Source: Galeruca laticollis (taxonomy: Eukaryota; Arthropoda; Insecta; Coleoptera; Chrysomelidae). Taken from it: 64,000 bases of DNA. Of the stretch, positions 1-11,839 are shown piece after piece. The stretch's first letter is position 1, and every line of letters begins with the position of its first letter. The notes under the pieces are model-generated. The model was not told the DNA's origin, made no database searches, and saw nothing but the letters and a program-made list of their open reading frames with translations. Position numbers and translations under genes: made by a program. The stretch lies in the NCBI GenBank assembly GCA_963921935.1, contig OY998177.1:9947754-10011753 (forward strand), in the 5' to 3' direction.

Positions 1-617
1 AATTTGATGCTCTACTAGGGTTATTATTTCTTGCTGCTGCCAAAAGGACAATCCCCTACCATCGAACAAGCTGTTCAACCCAGAAAGATACCACTCGACC
101 ATGAGCTGTGACCGATTTAATTTTTTGTTGGAGTACTTTCGATTCGATGATTCTAACACTAGAGCCGGTAGGAGGAAAACTGATTACTATGCTCCTATGA
201 GGTATATATTCATTGCAGCGTGCCGAAGTTCTGACAAGCCCGGTTCTTTCTTAACTATTGATGAACAGTTGCTCCCATTTCGTGAGTGATGTAATTTTAG
301 GATGTATGTTCCAAACAAGCCGGATAAATAGGGGCTTAAGTTAGTTTTAATGTGGGACAATGCCACCAAATACGTAGTTGATGCAATTTCGTACATAGGT
401 AAAACGTTGTACACAGAGGGCTTACCTCAAGCGGAGTTTTTTGTGAAAAAGGTGTCCACAACTTGTCATGGACCCAATCGCAACATAACGACTGACAACT
501 GGTTCACCTCTGTTCCATTGACTTCACTTTTGGAAGACCCATATAAACTTACGATTGTAGGTACACTAAGGAAAAACAAACGAGAAATCCCATCGGAAAT
601 GAAAAAGCTTGAAGGCC
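1..617 (+). pseudogene. piggyBac-type transposase fragment, broken
   Basis: This is a remnant of a piggyBac-superfamily DDD transposase. Two of the three catalytic aspartate blocks are recognisable: the TIDEQLLPFR block near 255-287 and the NITTDNWFTSVPL block near 481-520. The third is absent because homology stops at about 617, where an inverted Harbinger-like arm begins. The reading frame is broken by a stop just after 287 and by another near 329, so the conserved blocks fall in separate open segments (101-289 and 350-617). The 5' part of the gene lies off the window. The family match is confident from the motifs. I infer it is inactive. Confidence 0.85.
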
Positions 618-1165
618 ATCTCATTAAACATTCAATAACAACCAACTGGGGGGTGATGCTCAATAAGGAATATTTAGAGAAAAAATTTCATTTCAATAGA
701 GCTATAGGTAATATAGAAAATATTGTTCATTTCATTCTTCGGGTGTGCATTCTGATATTGTTTTTTCAATTTCACAAAATAAAAATACATGATTGTAGAT
801 ATAAATTATTTACAAATTTACAAAATAATTATTTATAACAGCACTAAAATTATAATTGACATTTTGGTGTTGATTACTCAAGTAGGACTTGTCCCTCTTG
901 ACTGATGTTCACCAATTCTTCTTGATGTATATCATGGGGTAATGGAATATCTTAATTTATTTTTGCAATATAAAGTAATGTAGTGGCTACAATAATTATT
1001 GTTAACGTGGTTTGAACTTTACTCCTGTCCATATGTTACAGCAGAAAACCTTATCCATACACCAAAAGTCCGATCGACAATGTTTCTCCTGCGAATGTAG
1101 GACTCATTATGTCAATAAATAAGACATCAGTGAATAATATCCACTATCACATGTAAGTAGATATT
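618..1165 (-). pseudogene. Harbinger (HARBI1-like) nuclease C-terminus, left inverted arm
   Basis: Read on the minus strand, this arm encodes a degraded end of a Harbinger nuclease: an ESYIRRRNIV stretch followed by RTFGVW. That is the region carrying the third catalytic acid, here read as Asp rather than Glu. It is an inverted copy of 5893-6440; matching stretches include the CAATATCTACTTACA edge and the TAATATAGAAAATATTG end. The frame closes soon after the motif. The two arms enclose about 4.7 kb holding a LINE. Whether they arose as one palindromic element or as two insertions cannot be decided by eye. Confidence 0.65.
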
Positions 1166-1190
1166 GTATTTTTAATATGCCTTGGCTATA

Positions 1191-1544
1191 ATAGAATAGA
1201 ATAGAATAGAATAGAATAGAATAGAATAGAATAGAATAGAATAGAATAGAATAGAATAGAATAGAATAGAATAGAATAGAATAGAATAGAATAGAATAGA
1301 ATAGAATAGAATAGAATAGAATAGAATAGAATAGAATAGAATAGAATAGAATAGAATAGAATAGAATAGAATAGAATAGAATAGAATAGAATAGAATAGA
1401 ATAGAATAGAATAGAATAGAATAGAATAGAATAGAATAGAATAGAATAGAATAGAATAGAATAGAATAGAATAGAATAGAATAGAATAGAATAGAATAGA
1501 ATAGAATAGAGTAGAATAGAATAGAATAGAATAGAATAGAATAG
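1191..1544. repeat. (ATAGA)n microsatellite, about 70 units
   Basis: An almost perfect pentanucleotide array with one visible change (GTAGA at 1511). It directly abuts the 3' end of the minus-strand LINE at 1545, right after an AATAAA-like sequence on that strand. It therefore looks like an expanded LINE 3' tail, not an independent satellite. The long minus-strand open frame across it (repeated SILFY) is an artefact of the repeat. Confidence 0.95.
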
Positions 1545-4500
1545 TTTATTGTTCTTTTATACAAAGTACATGAACAAGTACATGTTTTTTAAGATAGCGC
1601 ACAACACATAATAGTCCAGCAATAGGAAAGAGAAAAACAAATAAGATAAACGGGTAATTCCCATAACTAATCCTATACTATAAATTGTTTATGTAAAGAT
1701 ACTGTGGATAGCTAATCATTAATAACGAATGATCTAATTTTCATTGCTCCGCTGATAAAACTATGCAATTGCTTCAATAGTGAGAGATAGTTTGAATCAA
1801 GAAGGCAATCTAGATCGTCTGAATGCTTTCGTCTTCCTATGACTGTATTTATTAATACAACAGACATTGGGCAGTCAAATATGATACTTTCTAGGCATTC
1901 ATTTGCCTGCTGGTTACATATTGTACACATCTGGTCGGTTTTTATTGTGTGAGAGGAGTTATTCACATATAGGTATAAATACTGTGAATTAGCTGTGCGC
2001 AGTTGGGCTGTTCATCTTTTAATATAAAGCGGTGACGGTCCACTTAAATAATTGTGATTATTATTATTTTGCAGAAAGAATTTTTATGTAGGGTTGTGAG
2101 TACTAAGTAATAAAATTAATTGTCGACCCTTACTTCGTGGAATCTACTCATATTAGTGTTTTAAATGAAACTCACGGTTTCTAGTGAATACCACAATATA
2201 ATAAAAATTGTTGAAATGTAACTTCTGTCATTCTGACGATGATATTTATTTATCGAAACAATTGTCAATTTTTTAGAATTTCCAACAATTTTTATTATAT
2301 TGTGGTATTAACTAGAACCCGTGAGTTTCATTTGAAACACTAACTGAGCAATATTTTATTCCAATCATTTTGCATGTTTTTAGCTAGATGTTCGGCTAAT
2401 ATAATATGTATAAAATTTTCATTGATAGAGTCAGTGTTAAGACCAACATTATATGGACAATAAATACTGATAACATTAATTTACTGAACAAACGAATTGT
2501 ATTTGTGATGACCGTATCCAGAGTTATACAATTTTATTAATCGAAATAATGCTCTATAGGGGTACCTTGTGTGATCTTGAGATTTTACCCTGATGAAGTA
2601 TTCAATTGCTTGTTTTATTAGATAATATTCTAGCCTGCATAGATTGGCTTCGACTCTTATTATATAAACGGCAGTGGTTCTCTGGAGGAATAGGAGGTTT
2701 TTCCAAAAAAACGTCTGTATTTTCTCAGTCTGATCTAGATAACGCAGACCCCATATATTACTGGCATATGTGAAAGTGGGTACGACAACATTGTTATACA
2801 GAGTCTTAATAGACAGAAGAGAAGATAATTTTTGCGAGTTCATGGTTGAGTAATTCTCGCTTTTCGTTCTCGTGATTTAAAATTATTTAGAAACAGTCCA
2901 TTGAAAGTAAAGACCACTCCCAAATATTCATAAGTGTTTGAGATTTCTATTGGGTTGTTAAGGTATGAAAACGTGGGTTGTTTTCCAATATTGGGGATCC
3001 TTCGGAATATAACTAGTTTTGTTTTTTTTGTGTTTACCTGAAGCTTAAATGTTTTGCAGTATGATTCTAAAATCCTCAGGTTCTTTTCCATTAGTATTTG
3101 TGACTCTCCAAACAGTACCAGATCGTCAGCGTATAACAACATCCGTATATTATCCCCTTCATCCAGAGTAACTTCCTTACTGCCTTGATTCTGAAAATAA
3201 CTATCAATATCGGAAATAAATATCGGTAATAGTAGTGGGCTGAGCGGGTGCCCTTCTAAAACACCTTTGGTTATTTGTACTCTCTCTGAACTGTTACCTT
3301 CTTGTTCTATGAACAGTGTTGCTTGGTTGTATATAATTTTTAGTATTCTAGTAATTTCTGCACTTATTCCGTTTAAATATAATTTTTCCTAGAGTATATG
3401 ATAGTCTAACGAATCAAAAGCTTTTCTAAAATCTACTAATAGAGTATATAATTTTCTTGAGGGGAGACGAAGGCAATTGTTAATTATAGCGTAGAGCACC
3501 TATATGTTGTCTTCACAGTTGCGTGTTCTGCGAAAGCCGCTATGGCACTCTGGTAAGATTTCATTATTCTCGACAAAGTAAGTTAGTCTCGTAATAATTA
3601 ATTGGGTAAAGAGCTTAGTTTTGTGATTTAGAAGTGCTATGCTACGGTAATTGTTAGGGTTTTTAATATCGCCACTTTTGTGGAAGTGGATCATTTTAAC
3701 ATCTGTGTGGTATTTGTTCTTCGTTTAAAATTTTGTTGAATAATGTTTTCAGGTGTATTATCCAATCCAAAGGGAGGTTTTTGAAGAATTCGTTGCTAAT
3801 GTTGTCTACACCGGGTGATTTATTATTTTTAGCTGAGTTTATATCTAGATAAGGGTGGATAACGCCAAAATGTTGTGAATCTATGTGTAAATGCGTTCCA
3901 TAAAAATTTTTGTATTACTCAATCATTGTGATGGTATCAATTGTGGGACCTGTATTTTTAATTCTTCTAGAAGTTCACAAAATTCGGAGGGGTTGCTGAT
4001 ATTATTAAATTTATTCTTTGTAACGTTTTCGTAAGCTATTTTTTCAATTTAAAGAGTTGTTTATACTCTTTTACATTTCACTATATGATATTAGTGCATT
4101 CTGTTCAAAGTTAGAGTTTTTAAATAGTTTTTTTGACATGATTAACTTTCTCTTTGCGTCCTTGTAAAAGTTATCTCACCATGGTTTTGAATTTGAGAAC
4201 ATATGATTAGTATTGTTACAGTTTTTTCCATACCTAAAAATTTTGCTGGTAGCTTGATTGTCTCATTTATTTGATTGTCCATTATATTAATAGAACTCGA
4301 GTCTGAATGTATTATAAAGATAGATACTATATTTTTATATGGTTGTATTTTGGCAGGATCCCACCTTATTTTTGTTTCTTCACCCACAAAATATGCATTT
4401 TCTATCCTTACAGTGCAGCTCAGATGATTCGGAAACAGGTTTTTATTTTTACAGAAACTGGAAATACGGCCTACACTACTAACTCTTACCCAGACCAGAT

Positions 4501-5565
4501 CTATTGTACTTCGTTCTGACCGCCCAATGTATGTATAAGCACCTTCATAATCCTCAAACCTACCGTTTAACAAGAGGAACACTAGATCTTCCAAAGCTTC
4601 TACAAGTAATGTTCCTCTAATATTAACTAGAGAATCTTTTGACTTACTTGGTTTTAACGGGGTATTGATATGTATTACGTTTTCTCAATCAAAATCATTC
4701 AGACCACCTACATCTCGACATATGATAATTTTACTGATATTTCTTTTAGAGTATCTTCAAGCATCTCCACACATACATGATCATCTAAATCAGGTTTTAA
4801 GTTGACTACACCTGAAATATTAAAATTATTATGTATATTTATTCTGATGAAATTCCACATATTACATCTATCGATTACATCTAACGACTTCTCACCACCA
4901 AGGTTTTTTGATATAAGTATTAAGATACCCCCACTACATCTACTCTTTTGCTTATTTTTTCAAGCTTGGCATGAGTAAGTATGATAATTGTTTAAATTTT
5001 TGGTAAGCTATTTTGGGAAGAGGTAAACCAGGTCTCTACTAAGCCTATTATATCAGAGCTGTACAATCATTAATTTCCTGCATTTATAAATTTTCTAGTG
5101 TTAATACCTTGGCAGTTCCAAAATGTTATCTCAAAACGGACAATTCCGTCCACAAACATTGATTTTTTCACCTCTGTATTAATTAGTTTTTTGATCATGT
5201 CTCAACTTCTCTGTTCACTTTTGTTATTTTTTTTTGTCGTTTCTTCAGCGTCTTTGGGAGATCTCTCACTGTATTTTCTTCCTTTCGCTGGAGTTTGTTC
5301 TGGTAGTCCTGTCTCTTCTTCAATCTCGATTTCAGTTTCATTTTGTGCTTCTAATTCTGATAAGGTGTATAGCTTATCGTTAATATATAATTTATTGTAG
5401 ATGATCTTAGTTCTACATCCCTTGTCTCTTGCAACTTTTGAGTATTTTAAGAGCTGTTTTCTTTGCTCTTTAATTTATTTGGGAAAGTCCTCGTTAATAT
5501 AGACATTTGTTCCCTTCAATCTATTTCTTCCTTTCAATATGTCCAGCTTTTTATCCCATGACTAT
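1545..5565 (-). mobile_element. Decayed two-ORF non-LTR retrotransposon (LINE)
   Basis: On the minus strand the order is as follows. The ORF1-protein C-terminal domain is at about 5560-5220, with LKGTNVYINEDF, a stop, then basic and acidic tail residues. Endonuclease C-terminal pieces are at about 4600-4142, with STIDLVWV. RT finger motifs are at 3694-3500 (NNYRSIALLNHK and the GFRRTRNCED region). The RT palm is at 3290-2840 (GVLEGHPLSPLL, then LLYADDLVLFG). The thumb is at 2843-2481. A terminal Cys-rich knuckle is at 1966-1712 (CTICNQQANECL). Many stops and frameshifts separate the pieces, so it is dead. It ends in AATAAA plus the pentamer tail. The clade is uncertain: the ORF1 domain recalls L1/RTE-type proteins and the terminal zinc motif recalls R1/CR1 groups. 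Confidence 0.85.
2153..2343. mobile_element. 191 bp MITE inserted in the LINE
   Basis: An inverted-repeat element with TIRs of about 60 bp. It starts TTAGTGTTTTAAATG and ends CATTTGAAACACTAA, with the inner arm CCACAATATAATAAAAATTG mirrored near 2288-2307. The spacer is short and non-coding. It interrupts the 3' half of the LINE between thumb and zinc-knuckle coding parts, so it is younger than the LINE. A 2-3 bp TA/TTA duplication cannot be separated from the palindromic end. Confidence 0.8.
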
Positions 5566-5892
5566 AATGAGAATACCATATCAAAATTCTCTATTTTCAA
5601 GATGAAAATGCAATCTACTATTATTAAAAATAGTAGATATGATAAATCTCACGATCAAATAATCTTTACGAGTACTATTTCTTTGTTTGTCTCCGATTTT
5701 CAAAATTCGAATATGATCCGAATAATATTTTAGGCTAGAAATTTGCGTTTAAGCCATCATTGCAGTCAGATTAAATTTAAACCAGTTTATTATTGTCAAA
5801 CACGACGGTGCTTACGAAATGTTTAAGTAAAACGAGATTGATCTTTAATCGAGTTTAACACACTACGGTGCATACGGCCCAAGGGCAATATC
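5566..5892. other. Non-coding spacer between LINE and right Harbinger arm
   Basis: No gene is seen. A motif reading CGGTGCATACGGCCC at about 5866-5880 recurs as CGGTACATACGGGCC at about 6709-6723 in the same orientation, bracketing the right Harbinger arm. It may be a subterminal or flanking repeat of that element. Confidence 0.4.
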
Positions 5893-6440
5893 TACTTACA
5901 GGTAATAGTGGATATCACTGAGGTCTTATTTATTGTTATTTACATAAACCTGCTGGACATACCGAACACATATATAATGATTCCTACATTCGCACAAGAA
6001 ACATTGTCGAATGGACTTTTGGCGTATGGAAAACAAGATTTCCGGCTTTAGCATATGGACTGAGGTGTAAAATTCAAATACCTTAACAATAATTGTAGGC
6101 ACAGCAGTACTTCCATTATTTCAAAATATACATCAAGAAGAATTGGTGCACCTCATTCAAGAGCGACAAGTCCCACATGTGTAATAAACACCAAAATGTC
6201 AATTATACTTTTGGGGCTGATATAAATAATTACTTTGCCAATTTTTAAATCACAATCATGTATTTTTATTTGGTAAAATTAGGAAAACAATATCAGAATG
6301 CACCTCCTTAGAATGAAATAATACAATATTTTCTATATTACCTACAGTTCTATTAATTTGAAAGTTTTTTCTTAAAGTACTCCTTATGGAGCAACATCCC
6401 CAGTGTGTTGTTATTGGATGTTTTATGAGATCATTATTTT
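5893..6440 (+). pseudogene. Harbinger (HARBI1-like) nuclease C-terminus, right inverted arm
   Basis: On the plus strand, 5973-6088 reads NDSYIRTRNIVEWTFGVWK and then RFPALAYGLRCK before a TAA. This is the conserved region around the third catalytic Glu of Harbinger nucleases (typical form NTVERxFGxWKxRFP). The upstream nuclease core and the Myb/MADF partner are absent. The arm is the inverted partner of 618-1165 and keeps the family residues better, including the Glu. Confidence 0.75.
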
Positions 6441-6880
6441 CAATTAAAAATTCATGAAGTGATTTACAATAATTTATTCAAGCTGAATTTTATAACTAAT
6501 TTATTTCAACAAAATTAAAATGACAGATTGACTTCAGAAAGTACCAATATTACCAATCGTAATGAAAATATCATAACAATTTCTTCCCAATGGCAACGTT
6601 GCCGGAAATAGTTCTGGTTTAACTAATCCACCAAAGAAAACAAACGGTGCATACCAATGGAATGATGTTACACTAATCCCGATAAACTAAACTCGATTAG
6701 AACAACAAACGGTACATACGGGCCTAAACGATGTACTATATGGTATGTTGAACACTATACTTACGTGACTGATGTTGTTGCAAAGGGTTAGCATCGACCC
6801 ATGATCGTTCCAAAGACCCTCTCATACTGATAGCTTCTCTCAGATATCGCAACGATAGTGCGACTGCGGACCGCCACAGG
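6441..6880. other. AT-rich spacer, no gene seen
   Basis: No open frame or family match is recognised. The right end (about 6725-6880) may be degraded upstream pol sequence of Gypsy-A but carries no recognisable motif. Confidence 0.4.
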
Positions 6881-6889
6881 TGAGAGTGC

Positions 6890-7175
6890 TAACGTTCACG
6901 GGAAGACGCAAATCTAATTGGGAATTGGCCCAGAAAAGTTCACGCATGCGGTAATCGTAGCTGATATCGAAGAAGAAGTGATTCTGGGAATGGATGTAAT
7001 GGTTTCCAATTGGACTTTAGAAACTGAACAATTAAAGTGGTTTCCGAGAAGGTATTCCTTCATCTATATGGAGGTAGCACGGTGTTGGCAGCTGTACAGG
7101 AAGATACCGTTCTACCAGCACGAAGTGAATCCATGATAATGGCTTGGCTACAGGGAATCATGGAAGTAGATACTA
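6890..7175 (+). pseudogene. Gypsy-A protease end and protease-RT linker, first part
   Basis: The 6918 frame reads THAVIVADIEEEVILGMDVM, the hallmark C-terminal strand of Gypsy aspartic proteases (ILGxDxM). After a frame change it continues at 7037-7170 with VLPARSESMIMAWLQG, the linker that precedes RT in these polyproteins. The active-site DTG block is not present upstream. The frame ends at the TIR of the inserted DNA transposon. The linker resumes at about 12600 on the far side, showing that the two halves were once contiguous. Confidence 0.7.
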
Positions 7176-7177
7176 TA

Positions 7178-7537
7178 CTAAGTTGGTCCTGGCCCATCTT
7201 AGCACATCTTGGAACACTACTTCCAATTTTCGCCACAAGATGGCGCTGGTGACGTCACTACGATGATATATAGGATGTCGTAGATGGCGCTGCGTTGGCG
7301 GGTGGCTGTGGTTACGTGGTGGGGTGCCAAAACGGCCGTGGGTGGCTGGTGGTAGCAAAGCTACTTTTTCCGTACACTGCGCATGTTTTTCGTCCCGGAC
7401 AGACCGTGAAAGACGTATTTTACCGTTCTGCGCAGGTCATAAGGGCATTGACGCATATCTCTGCTATTATTGGTCGGTTTTTCTTCGAAAAAACGCCATT
7501 ATGATGGTAAGTTTAATCTCATATACAAGATGAGAAA
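7178..7537 (+). repeat. Left TIR of the TA-flanked DNA transposon
   Basis: Inverted copy of 12205-12593. Shared landmarks are GATGGCGCTGCGTTGGCGGG, AACGGCCGTGGGTGGCTGGT and the innermost ACAAGATGAGAAAA. The right copy has about 30 extra bases near 12500. Confidence 0.85.
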
Positions 7538-7689
7538 AGAAAAGAATAAATCATTTGACCTTGTGATCACATCCATATTTGTATGACTTGAAAAAAATTC
7601 TTACCTTGTGTGTTAAAAATTATTCTATGATTAAAAAAGCACTTGTTTTCCAACCCCTTCAACACTATCGAATATTTACCACTCGCAAA

Positions 7690-7968
7690 CTAGTTTTCGA
7701 TTATGTCAAATGATGCTGCCGGATTCTGCTTTCCAACTTCTCGCGTTCCCCTGTACACTAGTGAGAATTTCTCGTTCGAGAACTGATCAACATAGGAAGC
7801 GTATGTCTGCAGAACTCGACAGAGTAGGAACACAACGAGTTCCTCTAATTCTATAAGAATAGTCATCCCAAACTTCGTGTTGACTAGTTTGGCCCCCTTG
7901 ATGATATGTAGTTGCCCTATCGGTAGATCGACCAACTTGGTTTTTTCTCTTCTATAAAAGAAACTTTA
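7690..7968 (-). CDS. Small unidentified ORF, possible OB-fold-like nucleic-acid-binding protein
   Basis: A minus-strand frame of about 90 codons. From the ATG at 7935 it is 81 residues, and it stays open a little upstream (KTKLVDLPIG). I do not recognise it firmly. It has the pattern VNTKFGMTILIELEE with a hydrophobic strand and then FSLVYRG, resembling short beta-barrel proteins I associate with some arthropod mobile elements (LP-x-Y, VxTKFG, LELEE...VFLP, YxG). It is the only coding-looking frame inside the DNA transposon outside the LINE, close to the left TIR. It could be an accessory DNA-binding protein, or chance. The function is not assigned. Confidence 0.35.
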
Positions 7969-9091
7969 TTAAGTTCTGACAGATTCATCTAAAATGAAGA
8001 ACAGATTATTACAAAACAGCAATTTTTTATGATGCGTGATAAAGAAACAAATTGATAAGGTAAAACTGTACTCTGCACCAGTAAATTTATTAATTATATT
8101 GTTACACTTGCAAAGCATGATATGTGAATTCTCCACAAATTCGGGAAGATGAATATTGAAAAAAGTACTCAATTTTCAGAACACCAACTACAGCAACAAC
8201 ACAGATTCGAATGCAGAATGATGTTCTAGTCGCTTTACATGCCTTTAAATATGATTTGCTTACCACCACCACATGAAAAATTAACATTGTATCCAATACA
8301 TCTTCCAAAGAAACGCATAATCAAACATTCCTGAATCATCAAACATGTCTCAATGTCCATGAGAATCACCTCTGACACCGCCTGTCTCTGAAAGTCACGT
8401 TACTCGTGTGCACCTACATTGTTCGAACACTCGACTAGTTCATACTTGTCTCAATGTCACTTGATAGTCAGCACAATGACAGAAGACCTATTGTAATTTT
8501 TACATTCAATTATTTTTTAATATAATATTATCTACGTATTAGCTTCAACGTGAATCACCTCTGACCCCCTAGTCTAGACAATTATTCTTTGAATAAACAA
8601 TATTATATTTCATGCATTTGGCAGCAAATAATGTTTTTTTTAGAATACAAAATGTATTTTTATCACTGTTTAAAAAATCCACGATTCTACGGTAAATATT
8701 TTGCTTCCCTCGTTTAAATTACTCAAATCATTTTTCCTTATATTTTTCGACGTTTTCCGTTAACTGTCCTTTCTTAATCGGCCACACGTGAATTTCGGAA
8801 CAACATAAGAGTAGAGTTCGTAGGGATTCTCCATTGATGCTACGTTACGTTATGTCAAACGTCGCAATAATGGTAGATATTGTAGCGATCTCGTGGCAAA
8901 CATTTTAAAAATCACCCTTCGTAGCGGCTACGTTTTTGGGTTGGAAAGAACGAGAGAGGGGAGTACTATTATAAAAAATACGGCACTGTTAGCTACCATG
9001 TGGATCACCTCTGAAAATATATAAAAGCAGCCCTTATGACATCGTCGACACCATGTATATCGTCGTAACATAATACCGTTTATTCGACTTC
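7969..9091. other. Internal non-coding part of the DNA transposon
   Basis: No gene is recognised. The 11-base word ATCACCTCTGA occurs three times in the same orientation (near 8365, 8554 and 9005). The last copy is followed at once by ATATATAAAAGC, a TATA-box-like sequence. This could be a promoter or subterminal binding region. Stop-free frames here are short. Confidence 0.35.
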
Positions 9092-9099
9092 AATATGAT

Positions 9100-11804
9100 T
9101 ACGATACGATACGATACGATTTATTGACCAGTTTTAATACAAAAGCATTTGTGTTGTCCTAATACTAAATTACTAAGTAGTTATCAAAATTCCTAAATCC
9201 GATAATAGAATAGAAATAAAGTTAAACCAATATTTTCATAAAATTAGATTTCTGAAGTAACATATATGTAAAAATGAATTAGTAAGACTAATAATTGAAC
9301 GACATGTAGTCCCAAACTGCGTAAAAACAATTTTGTAGTAAAAATTGTTCTGAAAATCTATAGAACTGATTCTGGCTCATATTTTTTACATTCCTATCAG
9401 CATGCAAATCTAGAAACTTATTATACAATCTAACATCTAGTTTGTTGTATTGTGTTTGATGCAGCCTAGAAAAAGGCACATTGAGTCGCTCTGCACCTCT
9501 GGTGGTATGACAGTGAACACCAGAATGAGTTGCCATATGTAGTACACCCCTATGAATACACAGAAGTGTCTCAAACATGTACATGCAAGCAATGGCAGGA
9601 TCCCATATTCCGCGAAAAGTCCACTGCAATGTACTCGACTTTTTGCATTATGAATAATGCGCAAAGCAGTCTTCTGAAAAGTAAAGACTCTTTGTACTCT
9701 GCTAGAGTTACCCCATAGAGAGATACCATAAGCCAGATGACTGTGGATCAACGCAAAGTAAATCGTACGCATAACAAGATTACTACCAATGGATGAGCGT
9801 AATTGTCTCATTGCAAAAATCTGTGATTAAATCTTTGAGCATAGTGAGTCTATGTGGTCCTTCCAATTGATACCAGGATCTAATGTGATACCCAACAATT
9901 TCACAGATTCCCCTTTGGTACCTCGTTTTACAGTGATAAATGTTATTTTTTTAGTTTTCCCATCGTTTAATTTCAAATTGTTTGAATCAAACCAAGATTT
10001 AGCTAACTTTAGATTCTCGATGCTGACATTTTCCTCTCCTTTCGTTAAGAATGTAGCATCGTCTGCAAATAAAACCGATCGACACTCAAGAGACGCTGGT
10101 AGATCGTTTATGTATAGTAAAAATAATAATGGTCCTAACACTGAACCCTGCGGGACTCCATCGTTTACCGACATCCGACTAGATTCACAGCCATTGTAGC
10201 TTACGTATTGCTGACGATTTTCCAAATAAGATTTAAACAATTCCAACTCTCTACCACGGAATCCGTAATGTTCCATCTTTCGCAATAAAATGTCCGAGCT
10301 CACACAGTCGAAGGCCTTAGTTAGGTCACACATAATGGCGTACGTGTTTTTACCCGCATCCAGACCCTCAACTATGATCTCAATCACATTCAAGATTGCC
10401 AGAATGGTTGACTTATGTTTCTGAAACCCAAATTGACATTCAGATATTAAGTTCTTATGTTCTAAATAGGAGCTTAGTTTATTTTTATCAGTATTCAAAT
10501 ATTTTGGAGATTACAGGTATAATAGCTATAGGCCTATAGTTGTTAACGAGATCGATGTCGCCACTTTTGAATACCGGAATAATTTTTGATATTTTCAGTA
10601 CGTGGGGCCAGTTCCGCTCATTTATACATTTGTTGTTTAAGGTTGTCAATGGTCCAACTAGCGAAGTCAAAGTGACTTTAATCATCTTTGCGTTTAAATT
10701 ATAAAAATCCAGACTTGGCTTACATTTTAGAGATAATACAGCCTCGTGAACATCAGTCTCCAAAATTGACGACATGAAAAAGGATGATGATGGTCTAGGT
10801 AGGGCATTCAAAAAATGTAATGGGTCAGTTTGGGGACTGTCAATACTTTTCAGAATAGTTTCCGATATGCCTGCGAAAAATTTGTTGAATTCACTAGATT
10901 CTAATGTATGCGACATTCTGTTCTGATGTTTAGTGTTTCTTTCCTGATTTACAATACTCCAAATAGCTTTACTCTTGTTATCTGACTCATTAATGTTTTT
11001 TTCATATGCATTCTTTTTCGCAATTTTAAGCGATTTACGGTACTCTTTCCGCAATTGACAGTATTTATACCAATCTAAGAGTGATTTTTCAGACCTAAAT
11101 TTCTCTCTCAAATGGTAGACTTCATTACGCTTTGCCTTAAGTTCGCTTGTAAACCAGTTTAAAGCTGTCTTTCTATGAGCAATTGATTTTAAAGGAAAAC
11201 ATGTATCAGCACATGTAGACAGTATATCGGTAATGAGATTTGCATACTGATCCGAATTTAGTCGTCCAGAATCAGGCCATTGAACATCCTGAATTTGGTT
11301 TACAAAACTAATTAAATTGTTATTATTTACAATTCTTCTCATACACTTCCTAACGGATGTATTATTACAATGATCAATTCTAAAAAACAAATAATTACCA
11401 CTATGATCCGACACTAATGGTTCATATACCCCTGTATGGAGTTTATCATCATCTAAGTTTGTGACTATATTATCAATACATGAGCTAGTTGTGTTAGTTA
11501 TTCTAGTCGGCATATGAACCAAGTGCCTTAGACCATACGCACAAAAAATATTTATCAAAATCTTTGAGTACTCACTATCACCATTCAAGTCTAGATTAAA
11601 ATCCCCCATGATAATAATAGATTTGTACTTTGTGTATAACTTATTAATAACACTCTGTAGCTGATCCACAAATATTTCTAATTTGCCTTTACTGGATGAT
11701 CTGTATATGGCTAACAAAACACAATTTCTTTGTTTTATTTCAGCAGCACAGAACTCCGCATGGAAAGGTATACAAAAGTCACTGATATCAATATAACTTT
11801 AATT
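9100..11804 (-). mobile_element. 5'-truncated CR1/Jockey-type LINE with 8 bp target duplication
   Basis: The direct repeat AATATGAT at 9092-9099 and 11805-11812 marks both ends. On the minus strand the 3' end is AATAAA followed by (ACGAT)4 complement at 9120-9101, the same tail design as the LINE at 1545. The 5' end is truncated inside the endonuclease, with an open frame running to about 11790 without a start. The insertion lies inside the TA-flanked DNA transposon. Confidence 0.9.
9437..11795 (-). pseudogene. LINE ORF2: endonuclease C-terminus and reverse transcriptase
   Basis: This is the pol-like protein of a non-LTR element. From the 5' side: endonuclease C-terminal half with IIIMGDFNLDLNG and EPLVSDHSGNY (11717-11400); linker; RT starting at KIIPVFKSGDIDLVNNYRPI (near 10570); GFQKHKSTILAI; the catalytic Asp in CDLTKAFDCV; NDGVPQGSVLGPLLFLLYIN; and the palm box LFADDATFL (near 10070); then thumb residues to about 9440. 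It is broken at three places (near 10490, 9820 and 9530). The catalytic residues are present but the N-terminal endonuclease is missing, so it cannot be autonomous. Confidence 0.9.
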
Positions 11805-11839
11805 AATATGATGAGATGCAAATATAGCTACACCACCAT

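Noticed and set aside
1172..1564. Minus-strand 130-residue frame of repeated SILFY
   Set aside because: It is the translation of the (ATAGA)n microsatellite; a five-base unit gives a repeating peptide in any stop-free frame.
5098..5400. Plus-strand 100-residue Ser/Phe-rich frame
   Set aside because: The opposite strand encodes the LINE ORF1 C-terminal region; the plus frame is its shadow.
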